A stretch of 32,537 nucleotides of DNA from JBBQSN01 sp038213835 (GTDB lineage Bacteria > Actinomycetota > Actinomycetes > Actinomycetales > CAWJMD01), in NCBI GenBank assembly GCA_038213835.1, contig JBBQSN010000012.1:1-32537 (forward strand). Reading direction: 5' to 3'. Of the stretch, positions 23,321 through 32,537 are shown piece after piece. The number at the start of each line of letters is the position of its first letter. The stretch's first letter is position 1. Below the pieces are notes generated by a model. That model saw only the letters and a program-made list of their open reading frames with translations. It had not been told where the DNA came from and searched no databases. Made by a program: the position numbers and the translations under genes.

Positions 23321-24028
23321 GTGGGAGTCCTCGACCGGTTCGAGAAGGGTGTCGAGCGCGCCGTCAGCGGTGTCTTCGCGAAGGCCTTCAAGAGCGAGGT
23401 GCAGCCCGTCGAGCTCGTCAGCGCCCTGCGCCGCGAGGCCGACACCTCGGCCGCCGTGGTCGGGCGCGACCGCACGCTGGTGCCCAACGCCTACCTCATC
23501 TCGCTCGGCGTCAGCGACTTCGAACGGCTGTCGGCCTGGGAGGACACCCTCTCCGACGAGCTCTCCGAGGCGGTCACCGCGCACGCCCGGCAGCAGCGCT
23601 ACGCGTTCGTCGGGCCGGTCACGGTCACCTTCGAGGAGGACGAGGACCTCGACACCGGGGTCTTCACCGTCCGCGGCGCCCGGGTGAAGGGGCGGGTCGC
23701 GCCCGCCACCTCGGCCACTGCGACCGCGAGCCACCCGGTGCTCGACGTGGACGGCCGCCGCTACCAGCTCACCGGGCCCCGCACCGTGCTCGGCCGCGGC
23801 TCCGAGGCCGACATCGTGGTCGACGACCCGGGCGTCTCCCGCCAGCACGCCGAGATCCGTCTGGACGGCGGGACTGCCGTGCTGCGCGACCTCGGGTCCA
23901 CCAACGGCACCTTCGTCGACGGCGAGCGCGCCGGCACCGCCCGGCTCCTCGACGGCAGCACGATCACCCTGGGGCGCACCAAGATCCGGTTCTCGTCGCG
24001 GTCGGAGCGAAGCGAGGAGGACGAGTGA
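23321..24028 (+). CDS. fhaA: FhaA: DUF3662 and FHA-domain signalling protein
   Basis: 235-residue cytoplasmic adaptor. The N-terminal DUF3662 domain (1-115) starts GVLDRFEKGVERAVSGVFAK. The C-terminal FHA phosphothreonine-binding domain (about 140-228) has GRGSEADIV, SRQHAEIRL and STNGTFVDGE. FhaA binds phosphorylated partners of PknA/PknB, including the pseudokinase domain of MviN, and so links kinase signalling to peptidoglycan synthesis. The linker is about 25 residues, far shorter than in the 527-residue M. tuberculosis protein. It is the first gene of the operon. The C-terminal SERSEEDE is encoded by a short GAGCGA-rich repeat that continues into the gap before fhaB. Confidence 0.95.
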   Translation: MGVLDRFEKGVERAVSGVFAKAFKSEVQPVELVSALRREADTSAAVVGRDRTLVPNAYLISLGVSDFERLSAWEDTLSDELSEAVTAHARQQRYAFVGPVTVTFEEDEDLDTGVFTVRGARVKGRVAPATSATATASHPVLDVDGRRYQLTGPRTVLGRGSEADIVVDDPGVSRQHAEIRLDGGTAVLRDLGSTNGTFVDGERAGTARLLDGSTITLGRTKIRFSSRSERSEEDE

Positions 24029-24080
24029 GGCCGGCGAGCGAGCGAGCCATCGAGCTGGGACTCCGGGCGAGGGGCGAGCC

Positions 24081-24590
24081 ATGAGCCAGCTGACGCTGCT
24101 GCTGCTGCAGCTGGGGTTCCTCGTCCTGCTCTGGGTGCTGGTGCTCAGCGTCGTCGCCGTGATGCGTCGCGACCTGTTCGGCACCCGGGTCGTGGCCCGG
24201 CAGCCCGCCCGCGCCAAGCCCCCGCGCGGCGAGCGCGGTGCCGAGCAGCCGCGGCGCGCAGCGCGTCCCGAGCCAAGGCCCGCCGCTCCGGCGCGCACCG
24301 CACCGTCCCGGCTGGTCGTGGTCGAGGGGTCCCTGCGCGGCACCACGCTGACACTCGGCCAGGCGCCCGTGCTCATCGGCCGCTCCCCCGAGTGCACCCT
24401 CGTGCTCACCGACGACTTCGCGTCCGGCCGGCACGCCCGGCTGGCCCCCACCGGGTCCGGCTGGACGGTCGAGGACCTCGGCTCGACCAACGGCACCGAG
24501 CTCGACGGCGCCCCCCTCGGCGGCCCCCGCCCCGCCCAGGCCGGCAGCCTGCTTACGATCGGCCGCACCGTCATCGAGCTGCGGAGGTAG
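24081..24590 (+). CDS. fhaB: FhaB (FipA): membrane-anchored FHA-domain protein
   Basis: 169 residues. One N-terminal membrane helix (about 5-28, LLLLQLGFLVLLWVLVL) precedes a basic, Pro/Arg-rich linker (30-75). The FHA domain (about 76-168) has IGRSPECTLVL, SGRHARLAP and STNGTELDG. In mycobacteria FhaB/FipA is phosphorylated by PknA and connects FtsZ and FtsQ, so a division role is expected. The start is ATG 24081 with a GAGGGGCGAG sequence before it. The stop is 5 nt before the pstP start. Confidence 0.93.
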   Translation: MSQLTLLLLQLGFLVLLWVLVLSVVAVMRRDLFGTRVVARQPARAKPPRGERGAEQPRRAARPEPRPAAPARTAPSRLVVVEGSLRGTTLTLGQAPVLIGRSPECTLVLTDDFASGRHARLAPTGSGWTVEDLGSTNGTELDGAPLGGPRPAQAGSLLTIGRTVIELRR

Positions 24591-24595
24591 GCCGG

Positions 24596-25984
24596 GTGTC
24601 CATCGCCCTGCGGTACGCCGCCCGGTCCGACATCGGCCTGGGCCGCTACAAGGAGAACCAGGACTCCGGCTACGCCGGTCCGCACCTGCTCGTCGTCGCC
24701 GACGGCATGGGCGGCAACGCCGGTGGTGACGTCGCGTCGTCCCTCGCGGTCGGCCGGCTGGCGGCCCTGGACGGTGAGTCCCACGGCTCGGACGCCCTGC
24801 AGCACCTCGAGCACGCGGTCCGGACGGCCGCCGGCGTGGTGCGCCAGCGGGCCCGCGACCAGCCCGAGCTGTCCGGCATGGCCACCACGGTCACCGCGAT
24901 CCTGCGCTCGGGGAACCGGTTGGCGCTGGCGCACATCGGTGACTCGCGGGCGTACCTGCTGCACGAGGGCCGGGTCACCCAGGTGACCGCGGACCACACC
25001 TTCGTCCAGCGCCTGGTCGACGAGGGACGGATCACCGCCGAGGAGGCCGAGCGGCACCCGCAGGGCAACATCGTGATGCGGATGCTCGGCGACATCGACT
25101 CCGACGACGACATCGACTCGTCGGTGCGCACCGCCGAGGTCGGCGACCGCTGGTTGCTGTGCTCCGACGGCCTGTCCGGGTTCGTCAGCCTCGACACCAT
25201 CGCCGAGACGATGACCGAGGTCACCGACCCCGGTGCCTGCGCGGAGCGGCTGATCCAGCTCGCGCTGCGCGCCGGCGGCGCCGACAACATCACCGCCATC
25301 GTGGCCGACGTCGTCGACGCCACGGCCGCGCCGCCGGCCCACCCCGAGGTGGTGGGGGCGGCCGCGAAGGAGCGCTCGCGGCGGACCGCTGCGCCCGCCG
25401 GGAGCGCCGCCGCCAAGGCCGCCGCCCTCACCCGCACCGGTGTCACGCACGACGACCAGGACGACGAGCCGGAGCCCGACGAGGACCTCGGCCCCACCCG
25501 CGGCACCGTGGTGCGACGGGTGCTCGGTGGGCTGCTCGTGCTGGCGATCGTGGTCGGCGGGTTCTACGGCGCCTGGGTCTGGAGCCAGCGGCAGTTCTAC
25601 GTGGGTGCCGACGGCGACGACGTCGCGATCTTCCAGGGCCTGGCCACCGACGTCGGCCCGATCGAGATGTCCCAGGTGTTCGAGAGGCAGGACCTCCCGC
25701 TGGACAGCCTTCCCGCCGTCGACCGCGACGCCGTCGAGCGCGGCATCGGCGCCGACGACCTCACCGATGCCCGCCGCACCGTGGTCAACCTGTTCTCGGG
25801 CTCGAGCGAGTGCGACCCCGACGTGGTCGAGGTGACGCCCAGCCCCACCCCGACCGCCGCTCCCACCACCTCTCCCGGTACCACGGCGCCGCCCGCCGGC
25901 ACCGGCACCCTGACCCCGACCGCCACCCCGACCCCGACCCCGACGATGTCCACCCTCCCGCTCCCCGACGGGTGCGAGGGCTGA
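24596..25984 (+). CDS. pstP: PstP: membrane PP2C Ser/Thr protein phosphatase
   Basis: 462 residues. The catalytic domain (about 1-240) has the metal-binding NQDSGY, VVADGMGGNAGGD (Asp36), AHIGDSRAYL, LCSDGLSGF and GGADNITAIV motifs of PP2C phosphatases. An Ala- and acid-rich juxtamembrane part, one membrane helix (about 305-328, VLGGLLVLAIVVGGFYGAWV) and an extracellular domain of about 90 residues follow. The tail is a Thr/Pro repeat (TPTATPTPTPT). PstP dephosphorylates PknA, PknB and their substrates. GTG 24596 has GGAGG upstream in the end of fhaB. Its TGA overlaps the rodA ATG by 1 nt. Confidence 0.95.
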   Translation: MSIALRYAARSDIGLGRYKENQDSGYAGPHLLVVADGMGGNAGGDVASSLAVGRLAALDGESHGSDALQHLEHAVRTAAGVVRQRARDQPELSGMATTVTAILRSGNRLALAHIGDSRAYLLHEGRVTQVTADHTFVQRLVDEGRITAEEAERHPQGNIVMRMLGDIDSDDDIDSSVRTAEVGDRWLLCSDGLSGFVSLDTIAETMTEVTDPGACAERLIQLALRAGGADNITAIVADVVDATAAPPAHPEVVGAAAKERSRRTAAPAGSAAAKAAALTRTGVTHDDQDDEPEPDEDLGPTRGTVVRRVLGGLLVLAIVVGGFYGAWVWSQRQFYVGADGDDVAIFQGLATDVGPIEMSQVFERQDLPLDSLPAVDRDAVERGIGADDLTDARRTVVNLFSGSSECDPDVVEVTPSPTPTAAPTTSPGTTAPPAGTGTLTPTATPTPTPTMSTLPLPDGCEG

Positions 25985-27456
25985 TGGTCACGGTCAGCGA
26001 GCACGCACCCCGCACCCGACGCAACGTCGAGCTGGTGCTGCTGGTCCTCGCCGTCGCGATCTCCGCCGGTGCCTACGGGCTGGTCGGCGCTGGCGTGAAC
26101 GGCGAGTGGCCGGCCCAGCTCTACCTGTACGGGGCCGGGTTCGCGGTGCTGTCGCTCGTCGTCCACGTCACGCTGCGGCTGCGCGCCCCCTACGCCGACC
26201 CCGTGCTCCTCCCGATCGCGGTGGCCATCAACGGCATCGGGCTGGCGATGCTGCACCGCATCGACCTCGCCCGCGTGGGGAACGACGACTTCTCCCCGCT
26301 GGCGCCCCGGCAGCTGATGTGGGCCGCGATCGGCGTGGGCCTGTGCACCGCGGTGCTCTGGCTGTTGCGTGACCACCGGGTGCTGCGTCGCTACACCTTC
26401 ACCGCGATGGTCGCCGGCCTGGCGCTGCTGGCGCTGCCGATGCTGCCCCTCATCGGCACCGAGATCAACGGGGCCCGCATCTGGATCAGCTTGGGGCCAT
26501 TCGGTTTCCAGCCCGGCGAGCTCGCCAAGATCGTCCTGACCGTGTTCTTCGCGGGCTACCTCGTCACCCAGCGCGACAACCTCTCGCTGGCCGGCAGGAA
26601 GGTCCTCGGGCTGCACCTGCCGCGCGGACGCGACCTCGGTCCGATCCTGATCGCCTGGATGGCGAGCGTCGGCGTCCTGGTGGTCGAGCGCGACCTCGGC
26701 ACCTCGCTGCTGTTCTTCGGCGTCTTCGTCGCGATGCTCTACGTGGCCACCGAGCGGGTGAGCTGGATCCTGATCGGGATGGGCCTGTTCGTCGGCGGCG
26801 CGGTCATCGCCTGGCGGATCTTCGACCACGTCAACGCCCGCGTCGCGGCGTGGCTCGACCCGTTCGACCCCGCCGTGTACGACCGCGAGCTCGGCAGCAG
26901 CTACCAGCTGGTCCAGGGCATGTTCGGGATGTCGAACGGGGGCCTGGTGGGCACCGGGTTCGGTCGGGGCATGCCGACCCTGGTCCCCTACTCGGAGAGC
27001 GACTTCATCTTCGCCGCGCTCGGCGAGGAGCTCGGCCTGGCAGGGCTGTTCGCGCTGCTGTGCCTGTACATGGTGCTGGTGCAGCGCGGCTTCCGCACCG
27101 CCATCGGGGTGCGCGACGGTTTCGGCAAGCTGCTCGCCGCCGGCCTCGCCTTCACCATCGCCCTGCAGTGCTTCGTGGTCGCGGGCGGCGTCACCCGGGT
27201 CATCCCGTTGACCGGGCTCACCATGCCGCTGCTGGCCTACGGCGGGTCGTCGCTGGTCTCGAACTGGATCATCGTCGGTCTCCTGCTGCGGATCTCGGAC
27301 TCCGCCCGTCGCCCCGCGCCCGCCGTGCAGCAGCAGCCGCCCGACGCCGGTGCCACCCAGGTCGTCTCCCTCGGCCCCGGCGCGAGCGCCGGGACGGGCT
27401 CGGCCGGGCCCGACGACGACGCCACCACCAACCTGCGCAAGGGGGGATCACCGTGA
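25984..27456 (+). CDS. rodA: RodA/FtsW-family SEDS peptidoglycan glycosyltransferase
   Basis: 490 residues with ten or more membrane helices. It polymerises glycan strands from lipid II together with its partner transpeptidase, PbpA. SEDS signatures are TEINGARIWISLGPFGFQPG, VVERDLGTSLLFFGVF (with the catalytic-site Asp), GSSYQLVQGMFGMSNGGLVG, ESDFIFAALGEELGLAG and MPLLAYGGSSLVSNW. A disordered C-terminal tail of about 45 residues carries QQQPPDAGATQVV. It overlaps pstP by 1 nt and pbpA by 4 nt. Confidence 0.95.
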   Translation: MVTVSEHAPRTRRNVELVLLVLAVAISAGAYGLVGAGVNGEWPAQLYLYGAGFAVLSLVVHVTLRLRAPYADPVLLPIAVAINGIGLAMLHRIDLARVGNDDFSPLAPRQLMWAAIGVGLCTAVLWLLRDHRVLRRYTFTAMVAGLALLALPMLPLIGTEINGARIWISLGPFGFQPGELAKIVLTVFFAGYLVTQRDNLSLAGRKVLGLHLPRGRDLGPILIAWMASVGVLVVERDLGTSLLFFGVFVAMLYVATERVSWILIGMGLFVGGAVIAWRIFDHVNARVAAWLDPFDPAVYDRELGSSYQLVQGMFGMSNGGLVGTGFGRGMPTLVPYSESDFIFAALGEELGLAGLFALLCLYMVLVQRGFRTAIGVRDGFGKLLAAGLAFTIALQCFVVAGGVTRVIPLTGLTMPLLAYGGSSLVSNWIIVGLLLRISDSARRPAPAVQQQPPDAGATQVVSLGPGASAGTGSAGPDDDATTNLRKGGSP

Positions 27457-28903
27457 ACACCCCTCTGCGTCGCCTGTCGGTCGTGGCCTTCGTCCTGTTC
27501 GCCACGCTGCTCGCCAGCACCACCTGGATCCAGTTCGCCTCCGCCGGCGACCTGCGCGCCGACTCGCGCAACGCCCGCACGATCCTGGCCGACCTGAGCC
27601 GCGAGCGCGGACCGATCGTCGTCGGCGACGACCCCGTCGTCACCTCCGTCCCGGTCGAGGACCGGTTCAAGTTCCAGCGCACCTACACCGACGGCGAGGT
27701 GTACGCGCCGGTCACCGGGTTCTACTCGCTCGTCTACGGCGCCACCGGCATCGAGGGCGCAGAGTCGCGGCTGCTCGCCGGCACCGACGACGATCAGTTC
27801 TTCACCCGGTTCGCCGACACGGTCTCGGGGCGCGAGCCCCGCGGTGCCACGGTCGAGCTGACCATCGACCCGGCCGTCCAGCAGGCCGCCTGGGACGCCC
27901 TCGGCGACCAGAGGGGCGCCGTGGTCGCGCTCGACCCCGCGACCGGAGACGTCCTGGCGATGGTGTCCAAGCCCTCCTACGACCCGCAGTCGCTCGCCGG
28001 TCACGAGCGCTCCGCCGTCGTCGCCCAGTGGCAGGCGCTGCTGGCCGACGAGGGCGACCCGCTGACCAACCGGGCCATCGGCGGGAACCTCTACCCGCCC
28101 GGCTCCGTCTTCAAGATCGTGACGGCCGCCGCCGCCCTGGAGTCGGGCCGCTACCAGGAGAGCTCGGTGCTGCCCGGGCCCGCGGTGCTCGACCTCCCGC
28201 AGACCTCCGCCGGCCTGCCGAACTCCAGCGGCACCGCGTGCGGCCCGAACGAGGAGACCACCCTCACCGACGCCCTGCGGATCTCCTGCAACACCGCCTT
28301 CGGGTTCCTCGGGATGGAGCTCGGCGGCGAGGCGATCAAGGAGCAGGCCGACCGGTTCGGCTTCGACACCGACCTGCGGATCCCCTTGCGTGTCTCCCAG
28401 AGCACCATCCCGGACGACCTCAACGAGCCGCAGGAGGCGCAGACGGGGATCGGGCAGTACGAGACCCGGGTGACGCCCCTTCAGGTGGCGATGGTGAGCG
28501 CCGCCGTCGCCAACGGGGGCGAGCTGATGCAGCCGAACCTGGTGCGCCGGGTGGTGGCTCCCGACCTCGACGTCCTGCGCTCCTCCAGCCCCACGTCGAT
28601 GGGCGAGCCGATCTCGCCGGAGACGGCGGCGGCGCTGAACCGGATGATGCAGACCGTGGTCTCCGACGGCACCGGCCGGTCGGCGCAGATCGACGGGGTC
28701 GCCGTGGCCGGCAAGACGGGGACGGCCCAGCACGCCGAGGGTCAGTCGCCGCACGCCTGGTTCACCGCGTTCGCGCCGGCTGACGACCCGCAGGTCGCCG
28801 TCGCCGTCGTCGTGGAGTCCGGCGGCACGGCCGGCGACGAGGCCAGCGGCGGTCGCACCGCCGCGCCCATCGCCAAGGCCGTCATCGAGGCGGTGCTCGC
28901 CCG

Positions 28904-28907
<4 letters not shown>
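27453..28907 (+). CDS. pbpA: PbpA: class B penicillin-binding protein (transpeptidase)
   Basis: 484 residues. A single N-terminal membrane anchor (about 9-30) and a small non-catalytic domain precede the transpeptidase domain. Catalytic motifs are SVFK with nucleophile Ser218 and Lys221, SCN (Ser278) and KTGTA (Lys421). It cross-links new peptidoglycan made by the adjacent RodA. In mycobacteria PbpA is a PknB substrate needed for division. GTG 27453 overlaps the rodA stop (GTGA) and its own stop overlaps the pknA start (GTGA). Confidence 0.95.
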
Positions 28908-32349
<3,442 letters not shown>

Positions 32350-32366
32350 GGCACCGCGGACCGGCC

Positions 32367-32537
32367 TCAGGCCCGGTCGGCCACCAGCGGGGCCATGCCG
32401 GCGCTGCGGGCCACGGCACCGGCGTCACCGCAGACGGCGAGCCAGTTCGCGAGCAGCCGGTGGCCGCCCTGGGTCAGTACCGACTCCGGGTGGAACTGCA
32501 CTCCGTGCAGCGGCAGCTCGCGGTGCTGGACCGCCAT
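32367..32537 (-). CDS. trpG: anthranilate/aminodeoxychorismate synthase glutamine amidotransferase, C-terminal end
   Basis: The last 56 residues of a class I glutamine amidotransferase; the 5' part lies beyond the right edge. HGVQFHPESVLTQGG contains the catalytic His and Glu of the triad and is specific for the TrpG/PabA subfamily, which feeds ammonia to anthranilate or aminodeoxychorismate synthase. trpG/pabA next to pknB is the usual actinobacterial order. The two genes converge with 17 bp between stops. Confidence 0.9.
   Translation of the reverse strand: MAVQHRELPLHGVQFHPESVLTQGGHRLLANWLAVCGDAGAVARSAGMAPLVADRA

Noticed and set aside
32358..32377. Hairpin between pknB and trpG as a bidirectional terminator
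   Set aside because: The gaccgg/ccggtc arms are short, the centre pairs imperfectly and part lies inside the trpG coding end.

Overview
The window is high-GC DNA from an actinobacterium. The right end carries the conserved fhaA-fhaB-pstP-rodA-pbpA-pknA-pknB block, with trpG/pabA converging on pknB. That order is the one known from mycobacteria and most Actinobacteria. GTG starts are frequent, four-base stop/start overlaps (GTGA/ATGA) are frequent, and many genes seem to lack a leader. The overall character suggests a Nocardioidaceae-like genome (Propionibacteriales), but the taxonomy is an inference from gene content and composition only.

Layout, left to right. 1-5.3 kb: 5' part of an Fpg/Nei DNA glycosylase (cut by the left edge), a membrane PP2C/SpoIIE-type phosphatase, oligopeptidase B (ptrB) and an Eis-like acetyltransferase. 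5.4-9.4 kb: a CynX-type MFS transporter coupled to an SGNH hydrolase, then a DrrAB-type ABC exporter. 9.5-11.0 kb: a vapBC toxin-antitoxin module next to a truncated, frameshifted alpha/beta-hydrolase pseudogene. 11.0-15.6 kb: a GPH-type transporter overlapping a PLP-dependent decarboxylase/lyase, a shortened sulfatase-modifying-factor-like protein, an F420-type luciferase-like oxidoreductase, a DUF427 protein and a 32-residue DoxX-like stub.

15.8-22.6 kb is the most unusual part. Four genes on the minus strand each overlap the next by exactly 4 nt. They encode an alpha/beta hydrolase with a GHSFG nucleophile elbow, a CHAT-like protein that has lost its His/Cys dyad, a canonical CHAT cysteine protease, and a second divergent CHAT/caspase-like protease. 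Divergent from them is a CHAP amidase with three peptidoglycan-binding-type repeats and no signal peptide. The layout suggests a protease-controlled effector system in which CHAT protease(s) act on or activate a hydrolase. I do not recognise it as a described system. It lies on the 3' side of a tRNA-Leu(CAG) gene, with about 400 bp of apparently decayed sequence between them.

23.3-32.5 kb is the cell-wall and growth-control operon: FHA adaptors FhaA and FhaB, the phosphatase PstP that opposes PknA and PknB, the SEDS polymerase RodA with its class B transpeptidase PbpA, and the two membrane Ser/Thr kinases. Two details differ from the mycobacterial versions. PknA carries one extracellular PASTA domain behind a 16-serine run, and PknB has three PASTA domains instead of four. 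No CRISPR array, rRNA, integrase or insertion sequence was seen.
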